64,000 nucleotides of DNA from Cardiobacteriaceae bacterium (GTDB lineage Bacteria > Pseudomonadota > Gammaproteobacteria > Cardiobacteriales > Cardiobacteriaceae). Under the pieces are notes generated by a model. It saw only the letters and a list, made by a program, of their open reading frames with translations. It was not told the DNA's origin and did no database searches. Of this stretch, positions 39,483-49,427 are shown piece after piece; the first letter of the stretch is position 1, and every line of letters begins with the position of its first letter. Made by a program: the position numbers and the translations under genes. The stretch spans positions 124,001 through 188,000 of the forward strand of contig JAUNEA010000002.1 of the NCBI GenBank assembly GCA_030525785.1. Reading direction: 5' to 3'.

Positions 39483-41021
39483 TTAAGCCAGCTGAGGTTT
39501 TTTCAAGACAAATACCAAAGCTGCTAAGGTAATGCCTGTGGTAATAAAGCCTGCTAAGCCTGATTGCGTGAATCCCAGCGCCAAGTAGCCGATAAAGCTT
39601 GCAACAGCAACGAGTATCGCATAAGGCAATTGCGTGGTAACGTGGTCAATATGGTTACACTGTGCGCCTGTGGAAGAGAGAATAGTGGTGTCGGAAACAG
39701 GTGAACAGTGATCCCCACAAACAGCGCCTGCCATGACGGCAGATAAGCAAGGAATCATCAGCTCAGGCGCATTTTGCCCTGCAATAGCAGCAGCAATGGG
39801 CAACATAATGCCAAAGGTTCCCCAGCTAGTGCCTGTGGAGAATGCCATAGCAGTTCCGAGTAAGAAGAGTAAGGCGGGCAAAAGCTTGGGAGAGAGTGTG
39901 TCAGACAGCAGGCTGGCGAGATAAGTTCCTGTTTTCATGTCGCTTACAGTATTGTTAATCGTCCAAGCAAAGCAGAGAATTAAAATCGCGCCCATCATGG
40001 ATTGAATACCTGTGAGACAAGTATGCACGAATTTTTGCGAGGTCAAACTGCGATCCATCACAATCAAGGCACTGATGACCAAAACAGCCAAGCTTCCGCC
40101 AAAGACTAACGATACTCCAACGGTGGTATTCTCAAAAGCTCCTAAAATGCTAAATGGCAAATTATCCGCAGAAAGCGCTTTGTAGCCTGTGAACATCATC
40201 ATGGCGATGGTGGCAAAAATCAGCGTCATAATAGGTAACACTAAATTTCGCACATGACCTTGCACCATACTTCCTGCTTCTGGATCAACAAAAGCACGAG
40301 CTTTCGCGCGGTATTCATGCTCAGCCATTGTGCCAATGTCAATAGAAGCATAAGCCACCACAAACACCAACAGTAACGAGAAGATGGCATAAAAATTCAT
40401 CGAACTCATCGTGAGGAACGCGCCCATTGGAGAATAGCTGGTGATGGCATAAGTAGTAAGAATTCCAGAAATCAGCGTAATAATGTAGGCACCCCAGCTG
40501 GAAATAGGCATGATAACGCACATTGGAGCGGCGGTTGAGTCAAGAATATAGGCGAGTTTGGCGCGTGAGACTTGGAATTTATCTGTAACAGGACGAGCAA
40601 TTGCCCCAACAGCAAGGCTATGGAAATAGTCATCAATGAAGGTAACGAAAACCAAAGAAGCCGCGAGCAATTTGGCTCCGCGTCTCGTTTTAATGCGCTT
40701 TTCCGCCCAGCGTACGAATGCACGATTACTTCCTGAGGCGCTGAGTAGTGAGGTTAAAATGCCAAGTAAAATAAGGAAAATCAATATGTTGAGCGTATCC
40801 CAATTGAGCGAGAACTGCCCATCTTCCACACTGTAAACCAAAGAGCTGACTTGGTCTTTGATGTAGGAAAGCGCTTTGAAAGGCTCGTTCATATGCAACA
40901 TAACAGCGCCTGTTATGATGCCGATACTTAGTGAAAGTAAAACACGGCGCGTGATGATGGCGAGAGTAAGCGCCAAAATCGGTGGAATAATAGAGAGAGG
41001 AGAAGAAGCGTAATCAATCAT
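39483..41021 (-). CDS. NhaC-family antiporter, probable lysine transporter
   Basis: A 512-residue inner-membrane protein with about 12 hydrophobic segments. NhaC-type motifs are FVTFIDDYFHSLAVGAI, the STAAPMCVIMPISSWGAY loop, GTSWGTFGIMLPIAAAIAG and GAVCGDHCSPVSDTTILSS. The family was named for Na+/H+ exchange, but members under lysine riboswitches have been proposed as lysine transporters (LysW). The riboswitch immediately upstream here supports lysine as substrate and argues against a sodium-homeostasis role. Substrate is inference. It is monocistronic, reading away from rluD on the same strand. Confidence 0.85.
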   Translation of the reverse strand: MIDYASSPLSIIPPILALTLAIITRRVLLSLSIGIITGAVMLHMNEPFKALSYIKDQVSSLVYSVEDGQFSLNWDTLNILIFLILLGILTSLLSASGSNRAFVRWAEKRIKTRRGAKLLAASLVFVTFIDDYFHSLAVGAIARPVTDKFQVSRAKLAYILDSTAAPMCVIMPISSWGAYIITLISGILTTYAITSYSPMGAFLTMSSMNFYAIFSLLLVFVVAYASIDIGTMAEHEYRAKARAFVDPEAGSMVQGHVRNLVLPIMTLIFATIAMMMFTGYKALSADNLPFSILGAFENTTVGVSLVFGGSLAVLVISALIVMDRSLTSQKFVHTCLTGIQSMMGAILILCFAWTINNTVSDMKTGTYLASLLSDTLSPKLLPALLFLLGTAMAFSTGTSWGTFGIMLPIAAAIAGQNAPELMIPCLSAVMAGAVCGDHCSPVSDTTILSSTGAQCNHIDHVTTQLPYAILVAVASFIGYLALGFTQSGLAGFITTGITLAALVFVLKKPQLA

Positions 41022-41092
41022 AAGGTTCTGCCTGCTAAAGGTGGATTTAAAACAGGAGAACTACTGAGGCATGGCAAACAACCCAGCCCACC

Positions 41093-41250
41093 GTAGCACT
41101 CCATAGTTCATCAACTATGACAGCAATGCGACTTTCGCCTACATTGCCAACCCGAGCTTATGACTAAGCTCAGGCTTCGGCGTGTACTCCTTTTGGTTCT
41201 CTTCAACGTTATCCACTCAGAAAACGGACTCATCGTACACGCGCCTCTAC
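41093..41250 (-). ncRNA. Lysine riboswitch (L box)
   Basis: Read on the minus strand, the 158-nt region shows the L-box core in order: 5' P1 GTAG with AGGCGCG, an early loop AGT, GGAG followed by CGCCGAAG, then a stem-loop at CTGAGCTTAGTCATAAGCTC, CTGTCAT with its flanking hairpin, and GGAGTGCTAC closing P1. It lies in the leader of the NhaC-family gene, 71 bp before its ATG. An 8-nt leader segment at 41257-41264 is complementary to the region before the ATG at 41030-41037, which may be the expression switch. The 352-bp gap between nhaC and rluD holds nothing else except two palindrome copies near 41313 and 41360. Confidence 0.88.
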
Positions 41251-41373
41251 GAGAAATAGCAGGCTTATCTTAACGGAAAATTAATACGTTAGGGGGAAAT
41301 GATGTATAAAGCGCTTTGGAGGAAAATCCAGAATCTTGGGAATATCTCTTGAGGGCAAAGCGCTTTGTGTAGG

Positions 41374-42339
41374 TTATTGAGGAGATTGTAGAGGGCGCAG
41401 TGTTTCCAAAAGCTTTGTCATATCCTCTGGAACAGGACATTCAAATACCAACTCCTGTTCTGTTTTGGGGTGATAAAGGGCGAGTTCGGTTGCGTGTAAG
41501 GCTTGACGTGGAAATTGTTGCAAGGCTTCACGAATAGGGGCAGGGGTGCCTTTGATGATGTGGGCTTTGCCGTATAAAGGGTCACCAACCAAAGGATAAT
41601 GGGCATCGGATAAATGAACACGGATTTGATGCGTTCTTCCTGTTTCCAGCTGAACGCGTAACAAGGTTGCCACCTCGCCAAAACGTTCTTCAATGCGGAA
41701 ATGGGTGATAGCCTCACGCCCATCTTCGCGCACCGCCATTTTCAAGCGATCGTGAGGGTGTCTGCCGATAGGCTTATCGATGGTGTTACCTGCGGTTACA
41801 TAGCGATACACCAAAGCAAGATAAGTCCGTCCCATGTCATGACTTTGTAATTGCTCGACCAAATGATGATGGGCGCGTAAGCTGCGAGCGACTACCATCA
41901 AGCCAGAAGTATCTTTATCCAAGCGATGAACGATGCCTGCGCGAGGTAGCTTAGAGAGTTCAGGGAAGTGGTACAAAAGTGCATTGAGTAATGTGCCACT
42001 GGCGTTACCTGCTGCGGGGTGAACAACCAAGCCAGCAGGTTTATGAATCACGATAATTTCTTTATCCTGATGCACGACTTCAATGGCAATATTTTCTGCC
42101 AAATCCTCACTTGGTTCAGCTTCGGGTAATTCAGCAATAATTTCATCGCCATACATCAGAATGTATTTGGCTTTTTCAACACGCTGATTGACCAAAACGC
42201 TGCCAGCTTTAATGGCTTGTTGCCAACGGCTGCGTGAGTATTCGGGCGAGAGTTCGGCAAGTGCTTGGTCAAGGCGCTTGCCTTGTAGGGTTTGATCAAC
42301 TTGATGCTGGAGAGTTGGGTTATCGTGTGTTTCTGTCAT
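41374..42339 (-). CDS. rluD: 23S rRNA pseudouridine synthase RluD
   Basis: Makes pseudouridines in helix 69 of 23S rRNA. About 321 residues from ATG 42339; the frame runs 21 codons further up but would cross the bamD start region. An N-terminal S4 domain (QGKRLDQALAELSPEYSRSR) is followed by the catalytic motif AGIVHRLDKDTSGLMVVAR with the active Asp, and the C-terminal ETGRTHQIRVHL. It is divergent from bamD with 40 bp between starts, the same pairing as in E. coli and many relatives. Confidence 0.95.
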   Translation of the reverse strand: MTETHDNPTLQHQVDQTLQGKRLDQALAELSPEYSRSRWQQAIKAGSVLVNQRVEKAKYILMYGDEIIAELPEAEPSEDLAENIAIEVVHQDKEIIVIHKPAGLVVHPAAGNASGTLLNALLYHFPELSKLPRAGIVHRLDKDTSGLMVVARSLRAHHHLVEQLQSHDMGRTYLALVYRYVTAGNTIDKPIGRHPHDRLKMAVREDGREAITHFRIEERFGEVATLLRVQLETGRTHQIRVHLSDAHYPLVGDPLYGKAHIIKGTPAPIREALQQFPRQALHATELALYHPKTEQELVFECPVPEDMTKLLETLRPLQSPQ

Positions 42340-42379
42340 GGTATTTACGTTTATAATGAAGCTTTTTGAGGAGAGTGTT

Positions 42380-43210
42380 ATGCGTTTGATGCGGTCTGTC
42401 ACAGCGATGGCGCTGGTTGGGGCGTTGGTAGGTTGTTCGGCGTTGCAAGAGGATAAAACTCAAAATTGGAGCGCGGAGCAACTGTTTAACGAAGCGCGAG
42501 CTGAGAAAGAAAATGGTAATTTTACAACTGCCAGCGATTATTACTCAAAATTCTTAACACGTTTCCCCTATGGCGCTATGGCGCAACAAAGCGCTTTAGA
42601 GTTAGCGTACAGTCAGCAACAAGATGGCGAGAGTCAGAAAGCCTTAGAAACCATTGAGAATTTTATCCGCACTTATCCCAATCATGAATACATTGACTAT
42701 GCCTACTATTTGCGAGGTATCATTGCCTATGAACGCAATTTAACCTTCTTCAAGCGTGTTAATCCCGTCAATTTGGCACAGACAGACCCCAAAATTTTGT
42801 TGCGAGCATTTGAGTCATTTGAGGTTTTGGTGAATAAATATCCGCAGAGTGAATATTCGGAAGATGCGCGTTACCGTATGTTGTATTTAAAGAATTTGAT
42901 GGGGCAACATGAGCTTGAGGTAGCATTGCATTATTTGCGCACGGGCGCTTATTTGGCGGCTATTCAGCGTGCGCAGGGGGTAGTGGTGCATTTTGAGCAG
43001 ACACCAAGTACACCTTATGCCTTAGCAGTTATTGCACGTGCTTATCAGGAGTTAGGCGATGAGCGCCGTTCAGGAGAGTATCGGCAGGTGCTGGAACATA
43101 ATTTCTCTGAGGAAGTACGCTCTGATGAGGAGGTGCAACGATTGTTGCGTGGTGATATTAAGTTGAAGAATAGTTTGTGGCAGTGGCTAACAACCAAGCC
43201 AAAAGTGTAA
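42380..43210 (+). CDS. bamD: Outer-membrane assembly lipoprotein BamD
   Basis: Essential lipoprotein of the BAM complex that inserts beta-barrel proteins. 276 residues from ATG 42380, which has GAGGAG about 5 nt upstream. The lipobox LVGC places the lipidated Cys at 19. TPR repeats follow, with family stretches LFNEARAEKENGNFTTASDY, RFPYG, ELAYSQQQDGESQKALETI and YPNHEYIDYAYYLRG. A TATAAT at 42352-42357 could be its -10 box. Confidence 0.95.
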   Translation: MRLMRSVTAMALVGALVGCSALQEDKTQNWSAEQLFNEARAEKENGNFTTASDYYSKFLTRFPYGAMAQQSALELAYSQQQDGESQKALETIENFIRTYPNHEYIDYAYYLRGIIAYERNLTFFKRVNPVNLAQTDPKILLRAFESFEVLVNKYPQSEYSEDARYRMLYLKNLMGQHELEVALHYLRTGAYLAAIQRAQGVVVHFEQTPSTPYALAVIARAYQELGDERRSGEYRQVLEHNFSEEVRSDEEVQRLLRGDIKLKNSLWQWLTTKPKV

Positions 43211-43216
43211 GAAAAA

Positions 43217-43248
43217 AGGGGGAAGAAGTATGGTAACTCCTTCCCCCT
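43217..43248. terminator. Terminator between bamD and metG
   Basis: AGGGGGAAG/CTTCCCCCT 9-bp stem with a 14-nt loop; A-rich to its left and T-rich to its right, so it can serve both convergent genes. Confidence 0.8.
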
Positions 43249-43267
43249 ATGGTTGTTTCGTTTAATT

Positions 43268-45310
43268 TTAGCTGACTTTCATGCCTGCAACTGCACGCCC
43301 TGAAGCTTGTAATAATTGCAGTGTCTCTTCATTGGAAGCTGATAAAATCATGCCTTCGCTCATGCCAAAGCGCATTTTGCGTGGTGCAAGATTGGCCAGC
43401 AACAAGACCAATGTGCCAACCAGCTCCTCAGGTTGATGATACTTGGCAATACCAGAAAAGACTTGACGCTGCCCTAAATCGCCCACATCAAGCTGGAATT
43501 TCAGCAGTTTATCTGAGCCTTCTACTTTTTCGCAGTGCAACACTTTCGCCACACGAATATCGAGTTTGGCAAAATCATCAATGCTGATGGTTGCAGTGTC
43601 AGCTTGAGTTTCGGCGGTAGGTTTGGTTTCGGTGGTCATGGTTTTTTGCTCCTGTTTTAAATCTTCAAGACTGTCATGAATCAAAGCTTGAGTTTGTTTT
43701 TCTTCAATGCGTGAGATTAAGGGTTGATAAGGATTGATGGTGTGATTGAGCAAAGCGCTTTGGGCATTTTCCCAGCTGAAGTGATGAACATTCAAAAATT
43801 GGGCAACTTCTTCGGCAATTTTCGGCAAAATAGGTTGTAAGTAGATAATTAGCTGACGGAAAGCATTCAAGCCCACAGTGGCAATCTGTTGCACACTGGC
43901 GACTTGCTCAGGGTCTTTGATTTTCGCCCATGGTTTTTGTTCATCAATGTAGGCATTGGCAGCATCGGCTAAGGTCATGATTTCACGAACGGCTTGCCCA
44001 AATTCGCGCTGTTCATAAGCTTGGGCGATGATTTCACTTTGGCGTGCAAACGTTTGGAACAAAGTGTCATCTTCGAGTTTATCCGCCAATTTTCCATCAA
44101 AGTGTTTGCTGATAAATGGCGCAAGTCGGCTGGCAAGATTGACCAATTTGCCCACCAAATCGCTGTTGGCTTTCGCGCGAAAATCTTCTAAATTCAAATC
44201 CAAATCTTCAACACGACTGCTTAAGCGACTCGCGAAATAATAACGCAAATACTCAGGGCGCAAATGTTTGAGATAGGTCTCGGCTTTGATGAATGTACCA
44301 CGCGATTTACTCATTTTCTCGCCATTAACCGTTAAAAAGCCATGACAAAATACCCCCGAAGGTAAACGATAGCCAGCGCCTTTGAGCATCGCAGGCCAGA
44401 AAAGCATATGGAAATAGGCAATATCTTTGCCGATAAAATGATAGAGTTCTGTTTCGGAATTTTGTTGCCAGAAATCATCAAAATTCAGATTTTTCTCAGC
44501 ACAAAGCGCTTTGAAGCTCGCCATATAGCCGACAGGTGCATCAAGCCAAACATAGAAATATTTATCTTCTGTTTCAGGAATTTTGAATCCCCAATAAGGC
44601 GCATCACGGCTAATATCCCATGCCGCCAAGCCTGAAACAAACCATTCTGCCAATTTATTGCGCATACTCTCTTGAATCAAAGCGCTTTGTAGCCAGTGTT
44701 GTAAAAAGCCTTCAAATTGTGGCAAATCAAAGAAATAATGCTCGCTGGCTTTGGTGATAGGGGCTTTGCCTGAGACAACAGAATAGGGGTTAATCAAATC
44801 ATGGGCATCATATGTTGAGCCGCAGACTTCACAATTGTCGCCATATTGGTCTTTGGCATGGCATTTGGGGCATTCGCCTTTGACAAAACGGTCAGGTAGG
44901 AAAAGCGCTTTTTCCTCATCATAGAGTTGCTCGATAGAGCGCGTGATGATGTAGCCTTTATCTTTGAGAGCTTGATAGATTTCGTAGCTGTAGGCTTGGT
45001 TCTCAGGGCTATGGGTACTGTGGTATTGATGATGATTGACCAAAAAGCCTTGAAAATCGCGCATGTGTTCGGTGCGGCTTTTGTCAATCAAGGCTTGGGC
45101 AGTGATGCCTTCTTTTTCGGCGCGTAACATAATCGCTGTGCCGTGAGCATCATCTGCGCAAACATAATGGCATTCATGCCCCCGCATTTGCTGAAAACGT
45201 ACCCAAATATCGGTTTGAATATATTCGACCATATGCCCCAAATGAATGGGGCCATTGGCATAAGGGAGGGCGCTGGTCACCAAAATACGGCGAGAAGGGC
45301 TATGGCTCAT
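43268..45310 (-). CDS. metG: Methionyl-tRNA synthetase
   Basis: Class I synthetase, 680 residues, matching the long E. coli form. HIGH motif in [18 protein letters not shown], zinc-finger insertion [23 protein letters not shown] in [15 protein letters not shown], and a C-terminal EMAP/Trbp-type tRNA-binding domain ([44 protein letters not shown]) that supports dimerisation. A low-complexity Thr/Glu linker joins the last two domains. It carries about five palindrome copies. Confidence 0.97.
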   Translation of the reverse strand: MSHSPSRRILVTSALPYANGPIHLGHMVEYIQTDIWVRFQQMRGHECHYVCADDAHGTAIMLRAEKEGITAQALIDKSRTEHMRDFQGFLVNHHQYHSTHSPENQAYSYEIYQALKDKGYIITRSIEQLYDEEKALFLPDRFVKGECPKCHAKDQYGDNCEVCGSTYDAHDLINPYSVVSGKAPITKASEHYFFDLPQFEGFLQHWLQSALIQESMRNKLAEWFVSGLAAWDISRDAPYWGFKIPETEDKYFYVWLDAPVGYMASFKALCAEKNLNFDDFWQQNSETELYHFIGKDIAYFHMLFWPAMLKGAGYRLPSGVFCHGFLTVNGEKMSKSRGTFIKAETYLKHLRPEYLRYYFASRLSSRVEDLDLNLEDFRAKANSDLVGKLVNLASRLAPFISKHFDGKLADKLEDDTLFQTFARQSEIIAQAYEQREFGQAVREIMTLADAANAYIDEQKPWAKIKDPEQVASVQQIATVGLNAFRQLIIYLQPILPKIAEEVAQFLNVHHFSWENAQSALLNHTINPYQPLISRIEEKQTQALIHDSLEDLKQEQKTMTTETKPTAETQADTATISIDDFAKLDIRVAKVLHCEKVEGSDKLLKFQLDVGDLGQRQVFSGIAKYHQPEELVGTLVLLLANLAPRKMRFGMSEGMILSASNEETLQLLQASGRAVAGMKVS

Positions 45311-45361
45311 GATAATGTCCTTATAAAATGAAAGAGATTTGTGAAATAGATTTGGAAAGCT

Positions 45362-45403
45362 GACTATTTTAAGTCATAGTCTCGATTTTAGGCGATAGTC
45401 TCG
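45362..45403. promoter_or_regulatory. Cluster of three ATAGTC/GACTAT half sites
   Basis: In the 139-bp divergent gap between metG and the lipoprotein gene, GACTAT (45362-45367) and ATAGTC (45376-45381) form an inverted repeat, and ATAGTCTCG recurs in direct orientation at 45376-45384 and 45395-45403. TAGAAT right after it (45405-45410) may be a -10 box for the lipoprotein gene. The arrangement looks like an operator; the regulator is unknown. Confidence 0.45.
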
Positions 45404-45449
45404 GTAGAATGTTGTGCGAGCTTTTACAACATAACCAAAAGGTGAATAA

Positions 45450-47096
45450 ATGAAGATGAAACAATTAGCCCTTGTTGCGTTAATTACCAGCAGCCTCAGT
45501 TTGATGGGTTGCGAGGATTCTAATAACGCCAGCAATCAAGCCAGTGAAACCAAAGCTGCTGAAAGCGCTCCAGTGGCTGTAGAAACGAAGCCAGCCGAAA
45601 CAAAAGCCACTTTTGATGCTGCGAAAGTTGCGGATAATGCCCAAGCTCGTTATGAAGGCTTGAGCAAAACCTCACAAGCTCTTTATGACGTTATGCTTAG
45701 CCACGCTAAGCCTATGATAACTTTGGATATTAAATCCTCTGATTATGCTCGTCAAGAACAAGGCGCAACAGCAAAAAGCGCTTTGAATTTAAAATTTGAT
45801 GGAAAATCTCTTGATTTGGATAAGGATATTAACATTAGCCTGACCAGCCACGATACCATCAGCTACAACGAAGCGCTTTGGAATGAAGGCGTTGAGGCGC
45901 GTGTAGAATCTAAATTGGAATTCTCTGATGCATTGCTGAAAAGCCTTGAGATTAACCCAGAAGAAGCACCCGCTGCGGTTGAAGTGCTGAAACAATTGGA
46001 AAGCAAAAGCTTTGCTCGTACGGATTTCTTGAAAGATAAGCAAGTGCGTAGCGTTGTTGAAGTGGGTTCAGTAGAAATCAAAGCACCAGATGGTAGCAAA
46101 GAATTTATCTTCAAAGGCTTAAACACGGAATCTAACTTTAACGAAGAGCAGATTTTGGCACTGTTGGGCGCTGGAGAATATCGCTATGATTTCAAAGGAA
46201 TAGAAGTTAAAGAAGATGCTCAAGCCCTTTTAGATTTCAAACCTTTCAATCTTCAATACACTTTAAGCCCAGCAGGCGATTTGGTTCTCAAAGGAAGCGC
46301 TTTGGAAATCGATGTGCCTAAAGAAGATGGCAAGATTAAGATCAATGAAGTGGTGGGTGATGGCAAAGTAAGCGCTTACGATACCAACATCGCCAGCTAC
46401 TTGGGCAATAGCAATCTCAGCTTCAAAGATATTGAAATTAAAGCGCCTGACTTTAATGGTCAAGCCTATAACTTTGGTAGCCTTCATTTAAATAGCCATT
46501 CAGCTCTGAATGACCAAGCTTACACGATCTCCTTCAAATTGGCTTTTGATATCAATGATAAAACCATCAAAGCGCTTGTGCCTGATGCGCCAGCTAATGT
46601 GGAATGGAAGCAAGTTAGCTTTGAAATGGAAGGTTCACGTTGGAGCGCGGATTTGATGAAGCTGGTGAATCAAGCCCAACAAATCCAGCAGAAACTTGAA
46701 GAAAACCCTGAAGAAGCACAAGCATTCTTAGCTGATGCTTTGGAGTTGGTGTTCCGCGACCAATCTAATTTCAAACTGAAAGCCTCATTGGAAACCTCAT
46801 TGGGTGCCGTGAAATTGGATAGCTTGTTAACGCCTGTCGCCAATGTTCAGTTTGATAAAGCGAAATTCTTAGAAGAGCTGAAATCAGGAGCCTTTGATGA
46901 GAAAACAGCTGGACAATGGTTTGAGCTTGATGCTTTGGTAACAGCTGATGCAAAATTGCTTGATGAAACAGGCGCTTCTATGATGTTGATGATGATGGGT
47001 GGCGAGCTTATTGAGCAGAAAGATGGTCAATACCGTGCGCATTTCTTGTTCAAAAACAACGAAGCAACTGTAAACGGTAAACCTTTACCTCACTAA
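45450..47096 (+). CDS. Large lipoprotein, DUF945/YdgA-like
   Basis: A 548-residue predicted lipoprotein. The signal ends with LMGC (Cys21), followed by an Asn/Ala/Glu/Lys-rich flexible linker to about residue 55. The rest alternates predicted beta strands of the pattern seen in DUF945 proteins (LNLKFDGKSLDLDKDINISL, VEVGSVEIKAPDGSKEFIF, GDLVLKGSALEIDVP). E. coli YdgA is a distant relative of unknown function in the envelope. Family assignment is tentative. AAGGTGA precedes the ATG; a second ATG two codons later is possible. It ends at a clear terminator. Confidence 0.65.
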   Translation: MKMKQLALVALITSSLSLMGCEDSNNASNQASETKAAESAPVAVETKPAETKATFDAAKVADNAQARYEGLSKTSQALYDVMLSHAKPMITLDIKSSDYARQEQGATAKSALNLKFDGKSLDLDKDINISLTSHDTISYNEALWNEGVEARVESKLEFSDALLKSLEINPEEAPAAVEVLKQLESKSFARTDFLKDKQVRSVVEVGSVEIKAPDGSKEFIFKGLNTESNFNEEQILALLGAGEYRYDFKGIEVKEDAQALLDFKPFNLQYTLSPAGDLVLKGSALEIDVPKEDGKIKINEVVGDGKVSAYDTNIASYLGNSNLSFKDIEIKAPDFNGQAYNFGSLHLNSHSALNDQAYTISFKLAFDINDKTIKALVPDAPANVEWKQVSFEMEGSRWSADLMKLVNQAQQIQQKLEENPEEAQAFLADALELVFRDQSNFKLKASLETSLGAVKLDSLLTPVANVQFDKAKFLEELKSGAFDEKTAGQWFELDALVTADAKLLDETGASMMLMMMGGELIEQKDGQYRAHFLFKNNEATVNGKPLPH

Positions 47097-47128
47097 GCTC
47101 AAAACGCACTAAAGCGCTTTGATGCAGA

Positions 47129-47157
47129 AAAGCCACCTTGTTTCAGGTGGCTTTTTT
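47129..47157. terminator. Terminator between lipoprotein gene and eptA-like gene
   Basis: AAAGCCACCT/AGGTGGCTTT 10-bp stem, 6-nt loop, T run to the right and A-rich to the left. It lies 33 bp after the lipoprotein gene stop and 40 bp before the convergent gene stop. Confidence 0.93.
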
Positions 47158-47197
47158 GATGCTTTGGAGATTTTGGAAATGGAATGTTTTGACATGA

Positions 47198-48796
47198 TTA
47201 ATCAAGATGGCAGAGGTTTAAATGAGGTTCTAGCCCTCCATCATAGGAAACAACGCCAGCGCAGCCCAAAATACTATGAAATACTTCATCATGTGATAAA
47301 AGCAATTTTTGTTCAAAGGCTTGTTTGATTTTCTCGACCAACAAAGCCCCTTGCTCACTGTTACGGTAGCTCTCCGAAAACCACCAGACCATAGGAATAG
47401 AAAATTGCTCTTTGGGCGCTGTTTGCACAGGCTGACCATGAAAATAATGCCCATCTTCACCTAAGGATTCGCCATGATCGGAAACATAGAGCAAAAGCGC
47501 TTTGTGGGGGCGTAAGGCTTCGATAATGTCTGCCAGAAAGTCATCAACCGCCACCACTGTATTATCGTAAGCCCGTCCCAAATCCTCTCGTGAACATTCT
47601 GCCACATCAGGCTTTTGGCAATAAGGCTGGAAAGGTATGAGGTTGGGATTGATGCGATCGGCATAGGTTTGATGGGAGCCAAGCGTGTGAGCAATAATGA
47701 GTTGCTTGCCTCCTTGATAAGAAGCGATGGCCTTTAAGACATAAGGCAATAAGGCGCGATCACGAGCGCCATCGGCTTGTTCTGCGGTAATTTGATATTT
47801 GCTGATTAAGGTGTCATAGCCTAAATAGGCATAAAAGCCACTTAAGGTTTGTAGGGAGTAAATATGGGTTTGGTAGCCAAGATAACGGAAAATTTGCCCA
47901 AAAGAGGATTGTTTGACAGAACGACCTTGCTCTTTCGCGAGCAAGGGAGAAGCGAGGCAATGGAGGGAATTGATGGTTAAAGTGTCACAGGAGGTAGCTA
48001 GAAAGGGATACAAATCAGGAATTTTTGAAAGGCGAGGATTGGTTTGCTTTGGATAACCCAATAGGGAGAAATGATCACCGCGTGTGCTTTCTCCTAAAAC
48101 CACCACCACCAGCAAATCTTCCACTTGACTTTGATAGTGATAGCGTTGGGTGAGGTCTTCCACTTGCAGATAATCGCGTTTCATTTTTTTGAGGCTTTTA
48201 TAGGCACGATGAAAGTTGTAGAGGGCATCAACAGGTGAGAACGTAAACACATCGCTCATAAATCGACTATCACGAATATGCCCTTTATCGCGAAAATGGT
48301 AATCGTGATGATGGAAAATCACGGCAATCAGTAACAAGCCTCCTAAAAGCAACAAAGCGCTTTGCTTGAGTAAGGATTGCCAAGAAAGCGCTTTAAGTTT
48401 CAAGCGGCTCATCACCACCATCGGAATACCAGCTACCAAGCTTACAAACACGATGCCTTGCCACGAAAACATCTCTGCTGTTAAATCTGCCTCGCTCAAC
48501 AAAGCGCTTAGCAGAATGTCTTCTGAGATAAGTACTTGATAACGGCTTTTGACAAAAAGAGCCACCGAAGCTATCAACAATTGCACGCTCAGCCAAACTT
48601 TAAAACCACGAGCAGGTAGCCACAAAAAAGGGGTCATCAACACCACCCACGCTATCATCACCCACCAAGCGCTTTGTCCAACCCATAAACCATTCATCAG
48701 CCCTAAATAAAGGGTTATGCTGAGCAAAAGGCTGGGTTTTGTGGGATTGTACAGAGCTTGGAATAGGTGAGCGAGGAGTGATGTTTTAGGTTTCAT
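47198..48796 (-). CDS. Phosphoethanolamine transferase, EptA-like
   Basis: A 532-residue inner-membrane enzyme with five N-terminal helices (residues about 23-165) and a periplasmic sulfatase-fold domain. The nucleophile Thr238 lies in VLGESTRGDHFSLLGY, and metal ligands lie in YVSDHGESLGEDGHYFHG. Such enzymes move phosphoethanolamine from phosphatidylethanolamine to lipid A or other glycans, which alters surface charge. Whether the acceptor is lipid A, core sugars or another glycan (EptA, EptB, EptC, OpgE) cannot be decided here. It follows sodC by 12 bp and is probably in the same operon. Confidence 0.88.
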   Translation of the reverse strand: MKPKTSLLAHLFQALYNPTKPSLLLSITLYLGLMNGLWVGQSAWWVMIAWVVLMTPFLWLPARGFKVWLSVQLLIASVALFVKSRYQVLISEDILLSALLSEADLTAEMFSWQGIVFVSLVAGIPMVVMSRLKLKALSWQSLLKQSALLLLGGLLLIAVIFHHHDYHFRDKGHIRDSRFMSDVFTFSPVDALYNFHRAYKSLKKMKRDYLQVEDLTQRYHYQSQVEDLLVVVVLGESTRGDHFSLLGYPKQTNPRLSKIPDLYPFLATSCDTLTINSLHCLASPLLAKEQGRSVKQSSFGQIFRYLGYQTHIYSLQTLSGFYAYLGYDTLISKYQITAEQADGARDRALLPYVLKAIASYQGGKQLIIAHTLGSHQTYADRINPNLIPFQPYCQKPDVAECSREDLGRAYDNTVVAVDDFLADIIEALRPHKALLLYVSDHGESLGEDGHYFHGQPVQTAPKEQFSIPMVWWFSESYRNSEQGALLVEKIKQAFEQKLLLSHDEVFHSILGCAGVVSYDGGLEPHLNLCHLD

Positions 48797-48808
48797 GGTT
48801 CAATCCGT

Positions 48809-49357
48809 TTACTCAATGACACCACATGCCATACGAGCGCCACCACCACCTAAAGGTGCAGGGTGGTCAGCATGATTATCGCCACCAGCATGAATCATCA
48901 ACGAACGAGCGCGAATATCCTCTAATTTCTTCAAGCGTGGTGCCAAAACAGGATAATCAGCTACTCCTTCAGCATTCACAAACAAGGCGGGTAAATCCCC
49001 TAAATGCGCTTCATCTGACCAAGGAAAGCCATGATGTGGCGCATTGTGTGGATTCCAATGTCCACCAGCGCCTAAGCCAAGAACGAGTTTGCCGTCTTTT
49101 TCTTTAGGTTCACAGCTGGGGTTTTCGTGAATATGGAAACCATGTAAACCTACGCTTAGGTCATGCAAATCGGGTGTGAAGACTAGACCATATGGTGATT
49201 CAGTAATGATGATAGATCCAATGTCACGATTGCCACGTTCAAGGTCAAGCAGTTGCATGGAAACGCGAAGATGGGGGGTTTGTGGATCAAGAGGTTGGTG
49301 ATGTTGATGAGCAAAAAGTGGTAATGCCACGAGAGAGAGTAATTTGAGGATTTTCAT
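48809..49357 (-). CDS. sodC: Periplasmic Cu/Zn superoxide dismutase
   Basis: 182 residues with a signal peptide of about 16 residues (cut near LFA before HQHH). Copper and zinc ligands are visible in [41 protein letters not shown] and [13 protein letters not shown]; the disulfide Cys pair is in NPSC and MACGVI. The mature N-terminus starts HQHHQ, a short His-rich extension like those that help metal capture in Haemophilus SodC. It removes superoxide in the periplasm. Confidence 0.95.
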   Translation of the reverse strand: MKILKLLSLVALPLFAHQHHQPLDPQTPHLRVSMQLLDLERGNRDIGSIIITESPYGLVFTPDLHDLSVGLHGFHIHENPSCEPKEKDGKLVLGLGAGGHWNPHNAPHHGFPWSDEAHLGDLPALFVNAEGVADYPVLAPRLKKLEDIRARSLMIHAGGDNHADHPAPLGGGGARMACGVIE

Positions 49358-49427
49358 AGAGTTCCTGAAAAGTTTATAAAATGATTGAAAAAGCGCTTTG
49401 GGAAATAAACCACCATCACAAGTAGAT

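Noticed and set aside
41093-41250. tRNA-like structure
   Set aside because: The stem-loops match the lysine riboswitch core, and no anticodon arm or T-loop consensus is present.
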